Of a stretch of 20,959 nt of DNA, positions 6,573 through 13,622 are shown one piece after another. The notes beneath the pieces are model-generated. The model had not been told where the DNA came from, searched no databases, and saw only the letters and a program-made list of their open reading frames with translations. The first letter of the stretch is position 1; every line of letters begins with the position of its first letter. This DNA is from DSNY01 sp037446035 (lineage in GTDB: Bacteria > Pseudomonadota > Gammaproteobacteria > Burkholderiales > Burkholderiaceae_F), in NCBI GenBank assembly GCA_037446035.1, contig JBBIJJ010000047.1, positions 1 to 20,959 of the forward strand, written 5' to 3'. The position numbers were made by a program, and so were the translations under genes.

Positions 6573-7211
6573 ATGGCGCAGGTCTTCACGGTCCATCCGC
6601 AGAATCCGCAACTGCGACTGCTGCGGCAGGCGGCGCAACTGATCGATCACGGCGCGCTGGCCGCGATCCCGACCGATTCGTGCTACGCGCTCGTCTGCCA
6701 TCTCGACGACAAGGCCGCGGTCGATCGGCTGCGCCGCATCCGCCGCATCGACGAGCGGCATCACCTGTCGCTGCTGTGCCGCGACCTGTCCGCGATCGGC
6801 GCCTACGCGCAGGTCGACAACCGGCAGTACCGGCTGCTGAAGATCGCGACGCCCGGGCCTTACACGTTCATCCTCGACGCCACGCGCGAGGTGCCGCGAC
6901 GCCTGTCGCACCCGTCGCGCAAGACGATCGGCATCCGCGTTCCCGCCCATCCGGTCGCGCTCGCGCTGCTGGACGTGCTCGGCCAGCCGCTGATCGGAAC
7001 GACGCTGATGCTGCCGGGCGACGAGCTGCCGCTGAACGACGTCGAAGACATCCGCGCGCGGCTCGCGCACGACATCGACTTGATCGTCGACGCCGGTGCC
7101 TGCGGCGTCGAACCGACGACCATCATCGATCTGACCGGCCGCGAGGCGGTCGTGCTGCGGCAGGGGCGCGGCGCGCTCGAGCCGCTCGGACTCGCCCCCG
7201 CGGCAGGCTGA
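6573..7211 (+). CDS. yciO: YciO/YrdC-family (threonylcarbamoyl-AMP synthase-like) protein
   Basis: A 212-residue YrdC-fold protein of the YciO branch. Sua5/TsaC members make threonylcarbamoyl-AMP for the tRNA t6A37 modification; YciO is a paralog with weaker or unclear activity. The nucleotide and substrate pocket motifs are IPTDSCYALVC near the N-terminus, KIATPGPYTFIL, KTIGIRVPAHP and GTTLMLPGD. The C-terminal part around DAGACGVEPTTIIDLTG is typical, and total length matches YciO (about 206 residues) with no extra Sua5 domain. ATG 6573 is chosen because the frame further upstream is not protein-like and YciO proteins start near this point. It lies 132 bases downstream of rnm and 46 bases before the M50 protease gene, so joint transcription is possible. 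Confidence 0.9.
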   Translation: MAQVFTVHPQNPQLRLLRQAAQLIDHGALAAIPTDSCYALVCHLDDKAAVDRLRRIRRIDERHHLSLLCRDLSAIGAYAQVDNRQYRLLKIATPGPYTFILDATREVPRRLSHPSRKTIGIRVPAHPVALALLDVLGQPLIGTTLMLPGDELPLNDVEDIRARLAHDIDLIVDAGACGVEPTTIIDLTGREAVVLRQGRGALEPLGLAPAAG

Positions 7212-7244
7212 GTCGCGCACGGCGGCCGCGCGACACCCCGCTGC

Positions 7245-7250
7245 TAGACT
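7245..7250 (+). promoter_or_regulatory. -10 element just before the M50 protease gene (leaderless geometry)
   Basis: TAGACT ends 7 bases before ATG 7258, the same spacing as the element before rnm. The predicted transcript start coincides with the ATG, and there is no Shine-Dalgarno sequence. The same hexamer, TAGACT, precedes trmJ at 19990-19995. Confidence 0.45.
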
Positions 7251-7257
7251 GCGGCGC

Positions 7258-7905
7258 ATGGAAGGTCTGATTCAGGCGATCACCGTCTATGCGATTCCCG
7301 TGTTGTTCGCCATCACACTGCACGAGGCGGCGCACGGCTACGTCGCGCGCATGTTCGGCGACCAGACGGCGTTCGTCGCCGGCCGCATCACGCTCAACCC
7401 GCTGAAGCACATCGATCCGGTCGGCACGATCATCGTGCCGATCGCGATCCTGCTCGTGTCCAAGCTCGCTGGCGGCGGCGGCTTTCTGTTCGGCTGGGCC
7501 AAGCCGGTACCGGTGAGCTTCGGCAATCTGCGGCATCCGAAGCGCGACATGATCTGGGTCGCCGCCGCTGGTCCGGGCGCGAACCTGTTCATGGCGATCG
7601 CGTGGGCGATTTTCCTGAAGATGCAGCTCGTCTTCGGACTGCACGAAACGTTCTTCGTCGAGATGGCGAAGGCGGGCATCTTCGTGAACATCGGCCTGAT
7701 GGCGCTGAACCTGCTGCCGGTGCCGCCGCTGGACGGCGGGCGCATCGCCGTGGGGTTGCTGCCGCACCGGCTCGCGTGGCAGTTCGCGCGCATCGAACCC
7801 TACGGTCTGTTCATCATCCTGATCCTGCTGGCGACCAACACGCTCGGCTTCTTCCTGGTGCCGTTTTACCGGCTCGGGCTGGCCGTCGTCGAACTGTTCA
7901 TCTGA
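7258..7905 (+). CDS. Site-2 protease family (peptidase M50) membrane protein
   Basis: A 215-residue polytopic inner-membrane zinc metalloprotease of the M50 family (SpoIVFB-like minimal group, no PDZ domain). The zinc motif HEAAH lies at 22-26 (His22, Glu23, His26) inside the first membrane helix. The second motif, NLLPVPPLDGGRI, supplies Asp159 as the third ligand. About five hydrophobic segments are visible: roughly 5-30, 57-72, 98-125, 138-157 and 180-205. The substrate is unknown; relatives cut membrane-embedded proteins, often regulators. The start ATG 7258 has no Shine-Dalgarno sequence but follows a -10 element closely. The stop codon is separated from the trpS ATG by one base, so the two are surely translated from one mRNA and may be coupled. 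Confidence 0.92.
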   Translation: MEGLIQAITVYAIPVLFAITLHEAAHGYVARMFGDQTAFVAGRITLNPLKHIDPVGTIIVPIAILLVSKLAGGGGFLFGWAKPVPVSFGNLRHPKRDMIWVAAAGPGANLFMAIAWAIFLKMQLVFGLHETFFVEMAKAGIFVNIGLMALNLLPVPPLDGGRIAVGLLPHRLAWQFARIEPYGLFIILILLATNTLGFFLVPFYRLGLAVVELFI

Positions 7906-7906
7906 C

Positions 7907-9109
7907 ATGCTTTTCCCCGATCGAGTCCTGTCCGGCATGCGTCCGACCGGCGCGCTGCACATCGGCCACTATCACGGCGCGCTGAAGAACTGGGTCAAGT
8001 TGCAGGACGAGCATCCCTGCTTCTTCTTCGTCGCCGACTGGCACGCGCTGACGACGCACTACGAGACGCCCGAGGTGCTCGAAGCGAGCGTCTGGGACAT
8101 GCTCATCGACTGGTTCGCCGCCGGCATCGATCCGCGCAAGTCGACCGTGTTCCTGCAGTCGCGCGTGCCCGAACATGCGGAACTATTCCTGCTGCTGGCG
8201 ATGGCCACGCCGTTGTCCTGGCTCGAGCGCGTGCCGACCTACAAGGACCAGATCGAAAAGCTCAAGGATCTGGATCTGGCGACGTACGGGTTCCTCGGTT
8301 ATCCGCTGATGCAGGCCGCGGACATTCTCGTGTACCGCGCGAGCATGGTGCCGGTCGGCGAGGACCAGGTCCCGCACATCGAGATGACGCGCGAGATCGC
8401 GCGCCGCTTCAACCACCTGTTCGGCCGCGAGCCGGGCTTCGAGGACAAGGCGCAGGCCGCGGTGAAGAAGCTCGGCGGCAAGGCGGCCAAGCAGTTCATG
8501 CAAGCGCGCACCAAGTGGCAGCAGGACGGCGATGCCGCCGCGCGCGACGCCGGCCGCGCGCTGGTCGTCGCGGCGAGCGTTCCGCGCGAGGACCGCGAAC
8601 GCTTGATCGGCTATCTCGAAGGCGGCACGCGCAGCGTGCTCGTCGAGCCGGCCGCCAAGCTCACCGAGACGCCGAAACTGCCGGGGCTCGACGGCCAGAA
8701 GATGTCGAAGAGCTACGGCAATGCGGTGCTGATGCGCGAAGAGCCGAAGGTGTTGACCGACAAGATCCGCCGGATGATGACCGATCCGGCGCGCGTGCGC
8801 CGCTCCGATCCCGGCGAGCCCGAGCGCTGCCCCGTCTGGCAACTTCACAAGGTCTACTCGGACGACGCGACGCGCGACTGGGTGCTCAAGGGTTGTCGCA
8901 GCGCCGGTATCGGCTGCCTCGAGTGCAAGCAGCCCCTGATCGACGCGCTGCTGCGCGAACAGCAAGGCTGGCGCGAGCGCGCGCAGCCTTATCTGGACGA
9001 TCCGAAGATGCTGCGCGCGATCGTCGCCGACGGCTGCGACCGTGCCCGCCGCGCCGCGCAGGAGACGATGCACGACGTGCGCGACGTGATGGGGCTCAAC
9101 TACACATGA
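7907..9109 (+). CDS. trpS: Tryptophan--tRNA ligase (TrpRS)
   Basis: A 400-residue class I aminoacyl-tRNA synthetase that joins tryptophan to tRNA-Trp. The HIGH-type motif is GALHIGHY (His18-His21) and the KMSKS motif is at 265-269, both intact. The distance between them is about 70 residues longer than in the short bacterial TrpRS of about 335 residues. The extra segment lies near residues 170-250 (AQAAVKKLGGKAAKQ onwards to RSVLVEPAAKL). This long form is normal for Burkholderia and related proteobacteria. The C-terminal tRNA-binding region is complete, ending VRDVMGLNYT. The gene starts one base after the M50 protease stop. No tryptophan-dependent leader is visible, which fits expression from an upstream promoter. 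Confidence 0.96.
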   Translation: MLFPDRVLSGMRPTGALHIGHYHGALKNWVKLQDEHPCFFFVADWHALTTHYETPEVLEASVWDMLIDWFAAGIDPRKSTVFLQSRVPEHAELFLLLAMATPLSWLERVPTYKDQIEKLKDLDLATYGFLGYPLMQAADILVYRASMVPVGEDQVPHIEMTREIARRFNHLFGREPGFEDKAQAAVKKLGGKAAKQFMQARTKWQQDGDAAARDAGRALVVAASVPREDRERLIGYLEGGTRSVLVEPAAKLTETPKLPGLDGQKMSKSYGNAVLMREEPKVLTDKIRRMMTDPARVRRSDPGEPERCPVWQLHKVYSDDATRDWVLKGCRSAGIGCLECKQPLIDALLREQQGWRERAQPYLDDPKMLRAIVADGCDRARRAAQETMHDVRDVMGLNYT

Positions 9110-9167
9110 GATCGATGATCCGGGATCGGGCGGCCCTCGATCGGCAGGGTGCGTTCCGCGCTTGCTG

Positions 9168-9209
9168 AACCCTGAATCCCGAGTCCTGGGTCCTCGCTCC
9201 TCGATCCTC
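9168..9209. repeat. Six-unit 7-bp tandem repeat directly before the methyltransferase start
   Basis: Six consecutive heptamers read AACCCTG, AATCCCG, AGTCCTG, GGTCCTC, GCTCCTC and GATCCTC. The consensus is about RNTCCTS. The array stops two bases before ATG 9212 and fills the place where a ribosome binding site would be. On the opposite strand it reads as repeated GAGGA-like words. Confidence 0.7.
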
Positions 9210-9211
9210 CG

Positions 9212-9772
9212 ATGCACGGCCCCGATGCGCCATCCCCGTGGGTGCAACGTTTCGCGCCGCTGATCGCGCGCGAGGCGAACGTGCTCGACGTGGCGTGCGG
9301 CAACGGCAGGCACGCGAAGCTGTTCGCGCGTCGTGGCTGCGTCGTCGACGCGGTCGATCGCGATCCGGCGTGTGGCGAGTTGCTGGCGGGCGAGCCGAAC
9401 GTGCGGTTCCTCGCGGCCGATCTCGAAGCGGGTCCATGGCCATACATGGGGCGCCGCTTCGATGCGATCGTCGTCGTCAACTACCTGCACCGACCGCTGT
9501 TTCCGCGGCTCGCCGCAGCCGTCGCCGACGGCGGCGTGCTGATCTACGAGACTTTCGCGGTCGGCAACGAGCGTTACGGGCGACCGTCGAACCCGGACTT
9601 TCTGCTGCAGCCGCGCGAACTGCTCGACGTGTTCGGCGCGCACTTGCACGTGCTGGCGTTCGAGGACGGTGTGGTTGACGCCCCGCGGCCCGCGCGCATC
9701 CAGCGGCTGTGCGCGGTGCGTGGCTCGGCGGATGCGCACGAGCGGCTGCGACTCGACGCGCCGCTCCCGTGA
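9212..9772 (+). CDS. Class I SAM-dependent methyltransferase
   Basis: A 186-residue Rossmann-fold methyltransferase. Motif I is VLDVACGNGRHA at 24-35. The acidic residue that holds the SAM ribose is in VDAVDRD (Asp49). Motif II is FLAADLEAG, and the post-II strand FDAIVVVNYLHRPLFP carries the NYLHRP signature of a small betaproteobacterial subgroup resembling TehB. The later GGVLIYETFAVGNERYGRPSNP is also typical. The substrate is unknown. ATG 9212 is the only usable start, because a stop in frame lies at 9173-9175. The 7-bp repeat array sits immediately upstream and there is no Shine-Dalgarno sequence, so translation may be weak or leaderless. It lies between trpS and dapA on the same strand; no clear functional link to either. 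Confidence 0.88.
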   Translation: MHGPDAPSPWVQRFAPLIAREANVLDVACGNGRHAKLFARRGCVVDAVDRDPACGELLAGEPNVRFLAADLEAGPWPYMGRRFDAIVVVNYLHRPLFPRLAAAVADGGVLIYETFAVGNERYGRPSNPDFLLQPRELLDVFGAHLHVLAFEDGVVDAPRPARIQRLCAVRGSADAHERLRLDAPLP

Positions 9773-9788
9773 CGGCAGCGCGCGGAGG

Positions 9789-9794
9789 TAGAAT
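9789..9794 (+). promoter_or_regulatory. Candidate -10 element for dapA
   Basis: TAGAAT, one mismatch from the sigma-70 consensus, lies 17 bases after the methyltransferase stop. It would start transcription near 9801, giving a leader of about 45 bases before ATG 9846. No clear -35 is seen. Confidence 0.4.
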
Positions 9795-9845
9795 CGGCGC
9801 CTTCGTTCGGCCCGGCCGACGCCATCACGATTTCATCGCGCGCAC

Positions 9846-10721
9846 ATGATCACCGGCAGCCTGGTCGCCATCGTCAGCCCGATGCACGAGGACGGTTCGC
9901 TCGACTTCGATGCGTACCGCAAGTTGATCGAGTGGCACATCGCCGAGGGCACCAATGGCATCGTCGCCGTCGGCACGACCGGCGAGTCGCCGACCGTCGA
10001 CCACGACGAGCACTGCGAGCTGATCCGCGTGGCTGTCGAGACTGCGCGCAAGCGCGTTGCCGTGATCGCCGGCACCGGCGGCAACTCGACGGCCGAGGCA
10101 ATCGATCTGACCGAGTACGCGAAGAAGGCCGGCGCCGACGCCACGCTGCAGGTCGTGCCTTATTACAACAAGCCGACGCAGGAGGGCCTGTACCAGCACT
10201 TCCGCAAGGTGGCCGAAACCTGCGGATTGCCGGTGATCCTGTACAACGTGCCGGGCCGCACGGTCGCCGATCTCGCCAACGACACGACGTTGCGGCTGGC
10301 GCAAGTGCCCGGCATCGTCGGCATCAAGGATGCGACCGGTGACGCCGCGCGCGCGGCCGATCTGCTGCGCCGTGCGCCGAAGGACTTTGCCGTCTACAGC
10401 GGCAACGACGACTCCGCGCTCGCGCTGATGCTGCTCGGCGGCCACGGCGTGATCTCGGTCACCGCCAACGTCGCGCCCCGCCTGATGAGCGAGCTCGCGA
10501 AGGCCGCACTCGCGGGCGACCTGGCGCGTGCCCGCGCCATCAACAACCGGCTGCTGCCGCTGCATACGAAGCTGTTCGTCGAAGCCAACCCGATACCCGT
10601 CAAGTGGGCGCTCGCGCGGATGGGGCGAATCGGCAAGGGCATTCGGCTGCCGCTGGTGCCGCTGGCCCGCGCGAACGAACCCGTGGTCGAAGCGGCGCTG
10701 CAGGAAGCCGGTCTGCTCTGA
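9846..10721 (+). CDS. dapA: 4-hydroxy-tetrahydrodipicolinate synthase
   Basis: A 291-residue TIM-barrel enzyme that condenses pyruvate with aspartate semialdehyde, the first committed step of lysine and diaminopimelate synthesis. The Schiff-base lysine is in GIKDATGD (Lys161) and the catalytic tyrosine is in LYNVPGRT (Tyr133). Both numbers match the E. coli enzyme, so the start at ATG 9846 is secure. VGTTGESPT near residues 42-50 is the pyruvate-binding loop. There is no strong Shine-Dalgarno sequence. The C-terminal region NPIPVKWAL is conserved. bamC starts 21 bases downstream, the same neighbour as in E. coli, where bamC was once called dapX, so an operon is likely. A TAGAAT box upstream may drive both. 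Confidence 0.97.
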   Translation: MITGSLVAIVSPMHEDGSLDFDAYRKLIEWHIAEGTNGIVAVGTTGESPTVDHDEHCELIRVAVETARKRVAVIAGTGGNSTAEAIDLTEYAKKAGADATLQVVPYYNKPTQEGLYQHFRKVAETCGLPVILYNVPGRTVADLANDTTLRLAQVPGIVGIKDATGDAARAADLLRRAPKDFAVYSGNDDSALALMLLGGHGVISVTANVAPRLMSELAKAALAGDLARARAINNRLLPLHTKLFVEANPIPVKWALARMGRIGKGIRLPLVPLARANEPVVEAALQEAGLL

Positions 10722-10742
10722 CCGGCGTCGAGGAGAGACTCA

Positions 10743-11903
10743 GTGAGGCAAGGCATGCTGCGCGTGCGTCCGTGGATCTGTTCGGCGGTCGCCGTCGCGA
10801 CGGCGCTCGCGACAGGTTGCAGCTCGCTCGGGCTGACCAGCGACAAGGTCGATTACAAATCGGTGCAGCCGGTCAAACCGTTGGACGTTCCGCCCGATCT
10901 TTCGCAGCTGCCGCGCAGCGACCGTTTTGGGGTGCCCGATCGGCCGAGCGTCGCCGGCGTCGCGTCCGCCCCCGCGCCCGCTGCGGCACAGGTCGTGGCT
11001 GGCGGCGCAGCGGTCGCACCCGCGGTTCCGAACGCGCGCATCGAGCGTGCCGGCGACCAACGCTGGCTTGCCGTCGACGTCGCGCCGGAGGTGGCGTACG
11101 CCGTGGTCAAGGAGTTCTGGTTGAGCATCGGGCTGGCGATCGAGCGCGAGGACCCGGCCGCGGGCATCGTCGAGACCGTGTGGGCCGAAAACCGCGCCAA
11201 GCTGCCGCAGGACATCATCCGGCGCACGATCGGCCGCGTGTTCGACACGCTGTACTCGACCGGCGAGCAGGACAAGTACCGTACGCGCATCGAGCGCACG
11301 GCGAAGAACACGTCCGAGATCTACATCAGCCATCGCGGCATGATCGAGGTGTTCACGTCGCCGGCGCAGGACTCGACCAAGTGGCAGCCGCGCCCGTCGG
11401 ATCCGCAGCTGGAAGCCGAGATGCTGCAGCGGCTCGCGCTGCGCTTCGCGCCGCGCGTCGCGCAGACGGCGGCGGCGCCGGCGGCCGCCGCGGCGACGAC
11501 GGCGAGCACGGCGCCCGCCGCGCCGCAGGTCGCGCGCCTGGTCAAGGGCGCCGACGGGCGCAATGCGCGCGTCGATATCGACGAGCCGTTCGACCGTGCC
11601 TGGCGTCGCGTCGGGCTCGCGCTGGACCGCGGCGGCTTCACCGTCGAGGACCGCGACCGCGCCAAGGGCATCTACTTCGTCCGCTATCTGGACCCCGAAT
11701 ACGAGGCCAAGCAGCGCGAAAAGCAGGGCTTCTTCTCTAAGATCTTCGGACGCGAGCCCAAGATCGACGCGCAGCAGTTCCGCGTGCAGGTCGCCGCCGC
11801 CGGCAACGCCACGCAGGTCACGGTCCTCGACAAGGACGGCAAGCTGGCCATGAGCGCGACCGGCGACAAGATCCTCGCTCAGCTCGGCGAGCAGTTGCGC
11901 TAG
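10743..11903 (+). CDS. bamC: Outer membrane protein assembly factor BamC (lipoprotein)
   Basis: A 386-residue lipoprotein of the BAM complex, which inserts beta-barrel proteins into the outer membrane. The signal peptide ends in LATGC, with Cys26 as the lipid-anchored residue. The conserved unstructured N-terminus that binds BamD is visible as DKVDYKSVQPVKPLDVPPDL. Two helix-grip domains follow, roughly 95-235 and 263-385, joined by an Ala-rich linker near 240-262. GTG 10743 is preferred because GGAGAG lies 6 bases before it; ATG 10755 would also keep the signal peptide. It follows dapA by 21 bases and precedes the MBL hydrolase by 13. The family is poorly conserved in sequence, but position plus motif make the call firm. 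Confidence 0.93.
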   Translation: MRQGMLRVRPWICSAVAVATALATGCSSLGLTSDKVDYKSVQPVKPLDVPPDLSQLPRSDRFGVPDRPSVAGVASAPAPAAAQVVAGGAAVAPAVPNARIERAGDQRWLAVDVAPEVAYAVVKEFWLSIGLAIEREDPAAGIVETVWAENRAKLPQDIIRRTIGRVFDTLYSTGEQDKYRTRIERTAKNTSEIYISHRGMIEVFTSPAQDSTKWQPRPSDPQLEAEMLQRLALRFAPRVAQTAAAPAAAAATTASTAPAAPQVARLVKGADGRNARVDIDEPFDRAWRRVGLALDRGGFTVEDRDRAKGIYFVRYLDPEYEAKQREKQGFFSKIFGREPKIDAQQFRVQVAAAGNATQVTVLDKDGKLAMSATGDKILAQLGEQLR

Positions 11904-11916
11904 CGCGCGGCCGCCG

Positions 11917-12693
11917 ATGCTGCGCTTTCGTTGCCTTGGCTCCGGCAGCGAGGGCAACGCCCTGGTCGTCGAGTCGCGCGACGGCCTGTTCGTCACGCGC
12001 GTGCTGGTCGACAACGGCTTCTCGCCGAAGCAGCTCGATGTGCGGCTGGCGCGCGCCGGGCTTGCGCTCGCCGATCTGGACGCCGTATTCGTCACGCACG
12101 AGCATTCAGATCATGCCGACGGTGTGGCCGCACTGCTGGCGCGCCGACGGCTTCCGCTGTTCGCCACGCGCGGCACGGCAGCCGCGGCGCGGTTCGATGC
12201 GAGCGGCGTGGATCTGCGGCTGCTGTGCGCGGGTGTCACGGTCGAAATCGGGGCCTTGCGCATCGAGCCGTTCGCCGTCCCGCACGATGCAGGCGAGCCG
12301 GTCCAGTTCGTCTTCGACGACGGCGCGCGCAGGTTCGGCCTGCTCACGGACATCGGGGTACCGACAGCGGCCGTGGCCGACGCGCTCGGCCGGCTCGACG
12401 CGCTGATGCTCGAGTGCAATCACGAGCCCGCGTTGCTGCACGCGGGCGACTATCCGCCGTTTCTCAAGGCGCGCATCGCCGGCGACCGCGGCCACCTGTC
12501 GAACGCGCAGGCGGCCGCATTGCTCGCGCGCATCGACCGCAGCCGCTTGCGCGGCGTGGTCGCCGCGCATCTGAGTCGCAAGAACAATGCGCCCGCGCTG
12601 GCGCAGGCCGCGCTCGCCGCCGTGCTGAACTGCACGCCGGCCGAAGTGCCGGTCGCGCGCCAGGCCGACGGACTCGACTGGTTCACGGTCTGA
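11917..12693 (+). CDS. MBL-fold metallo-hydrolase (YycJ/WalJ-like)
   Basis: A 258-residue metallo-beta-lactamase-fold protein. The start MLRFRCLGSGSEGNALVV is the first strand and SGSxGN loop typical of the YycJ/WalJ group. The metal site HEHSDH is present (His61, His63, Asp65, His66), followed by VPHDAGEP, LLTDIG and LECNHE, which supply the remaining ligands. WalJ-like proteins have been described as 5' exonucleases or DNA-linked hydrolases, but in this clade the substrate is not established. It starts 13 bases after bamC and is probably the last gene of the dapA-bamC transcript. The 0.9-kb gene-free repeat region follows directly. Cytoplasmic, no signal peptide. Confidence 0.9.
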   Translation: MLRFRCLGSGSEGNALVVESRDGLFVTRVLVDNGFSPKQLDVRLARAGLALADLDAVFVTHEHSDHADGVAALLARRRLPLFATRGTAAAARFDASGVDLRLLCAGVTVEIGALRIEPFAVPHDAGEPVQFVFDDGARRFGLLTDIGVPTAAVADALGRLDALMLECNHEPALLHAGDYPPFLKARIAGDRGHLSNAQAAALLARIDRSRLRGVVAAHLSRKNNAPALAQAALAAVLNCTPAEVPVARQADGLDWFTV

Positions 12694-13110
12694 GTCGCGC
12701 GAAAGTGGCGCCTGGCAGTCGCCGTCGTATCGGCTCGCGCTGCGCTGCTGACCACGCCGTTCCTACGGGTTGCGCCCATCGACCGGTGCCGGCCCGCGCG
12801 CGCTCGCACGTGGCGCGGCGGAGTCCCTGCGGCGGCGGGTCGACGATGCCGCGCCGTCGACGACTGCGCCACCGCGACGCTCTGCCGAAAACGGCAGGTC
12901 TCAGCCGCTCGCGGCCGGGATTCGTCGCTGCCCTCGGGCCGACGAGCCACGCGCTGTTTCGGGATGACAAAGCCGAGCTGTTCGGGATGACAAAGCCGGC
13001 GCTCCAGACGGCCATGCCCCGCCGGGGATGACCGAGCCGCGTCACGCCGATTCCAGGTCTTGAGGCGGTTGAAGGAATCGCAGCCGTTCGCAGCGCCGAG
13101 ATCCCTCGCT
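12694..13110. other. Gene-free intergenic region with dispersed repeat copies
   Basis: No frame on either strand shows protein-like composition or a start with a ribosome binding site. Short open frames here are products of high GC. The right half holds three copies of a GGGATGAC element, annotated separately, and a CGCTTTGCTCGGGAT-type palindrome at its right border. I see no RNA gene and no convincing intrinsic terminator for the MBL hydrolase transcript. Confidence 0.6.
12954..13039. repeat. Dispersed GGGATGAC repeats, three copies
   Basis: GGGATGAC occurs at 12961-12968, 12983-12990 and 13025-13032. The first two copies are embedded in near-identical segments of about 22 bp (TTCGGGATGACAAAGCCG). 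The third is followed by CGAGCCG. The reverse strand reads as the well-known spurious peptide type 'VIP..', typical of bacterial intergenic repeat families. The same core starts the 20-bp array further right, which suggests that the array grew out of this element. Confidence 0.6.
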
Positions 13111-13370
13111 TTGCTCGGGATGACGAAATAAATATCGGGATGACGAAATGAACGTCGGGATGGCGCCACGGTCGTCTGGGTGTCGCAACGTCAGTCTGGG
13201 TGTCGCAACGATCGTCTGGATCACGGAACGATCGTCCGGGTGGCGCAACGATCGTCTGGGTGTCGCAACGTCAGTCTGGATGTCGCAACGACAGTCTGGG
13301 TGTCGCAACGATCGTCTGGATCACGGAACGATCGTCTGGGTCACGGAACGATCGTTGGGATGACGGCAGC
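13111..13370. repeat. Thirteen-unit tandem array with a 20-bp step
   Basis: Thirteen contiguous units of exactly 20 bp run through the segment with no spacers. The most common unit is ATCGTCTGGGTGTCGCAACG (13251-13270). The outer units (13111, 13131 and 13351) keep the ancestral-looking CGGGATGACG or TGGGATGACG core. Inner units alternate between endings TGTCGCAACG and TCACGGAACG. Six junctions create the palindrome ACGATCGT, at 13208, 13228, 13248, 13308, 13328 and 13348. The two triplets are exactly 100 bp apart, and 13171-13270 matches 13271-13370 at about 83 of 100 positions by hand count. There are eight GATC sites between 13210 and 13353. Twenty is not a multiple of three, so the frames crossing it are not real genes. 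Confidence 0.9.
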
Positions 13371-13573
13371 GTCGCGGGGAGGGCGGGAGCAGCGCTCCAG
13401 ATGGCGCAGACATCGTGCGCATCGACCGAAGGTTCAACCGGAAGGACCGCGGCCGCCCTCGCAGCAGCGAGACAGCGTCGGAGGGCAACGGGCTGGCGCG
13501 ACGTTGGGTAACGTCTTCAGCGTCGAGCCGCGCCGGCGGAAGACACAACGGTGCGCCGGCGCGTGCGTGCAAG
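13371..13573. other. Gene-free spacer between the array and the lipoprotein terminator
   Basis: The sequence is GC-rich and without protein-like frames. The first bases (GTCGCGGGGA) look like a decayed 14th array unit. I see nothing else that can be supported. Confidence 0.5.
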
Positions 13574-13597
13574 AAAAAAGGCCGGCGCTCGCCGGCC
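13574..13597 (-). terminator. Rho-independent terminator of the Ala-Pro lipoprotein gene
   Basis: On the minus strand GGCCGGC (13597-13591) pairs with GCCGGCC (13586-13580) around the loop GAGC, followed by six T residues (13579-13574). It lies 26 bases past the lipoprotein stop codon. This is the clearest intrinsic terminator in the window. The plus strand has only three T after the stem, so termination there would be weak. Confidence 0.85.
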
Positions 13598-13622
13598 TTT
13601 GCGTGACGAAAGAACTGGCCCG

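Noticed and set aside
4452..7259. A very long open frame (over 900 codons) on the minus strand
   Set aside because: It lies antisense to the alpha/beta hydrolase, rnm and yciO, all of which have full catalytic motifs. Its translation is Arg/Ala/Asp-rich without domains, a usual effect of high GC.
8183..9739. Long antisense frames opposite trpS, the methyltransferase, bamC and roxA
   Set aside because: No ribosome binding sites, no domains and biased Arg/Ala/His composition; the sense genes are well supported.
12694..13110. Short open frames between the MBL hydrolase and the array
   Set aside because: No start with a ribosome site; the peptides match the style of spurious products from intergenic repeats.
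13111..13370. CRISPR array
   Set aside because: The 20-bp units follow each other without unique spacers, and no cas genes are present.
13111..13370. Plasmid-type iterons of a replication origin
   Set aside because: The step length fits iterons, but there is no rep gene, no clear AT-rich unwinding region and the surroundings are chromosomal housekeeping genes.
13042..13511. Open frames through the 20-bp array on both strands
   Set aside because: A 20-bp unit shifts frame each copy and happens to lack stops in several frames; repeated peptides such as SGCRN arise from the DNA repeat.
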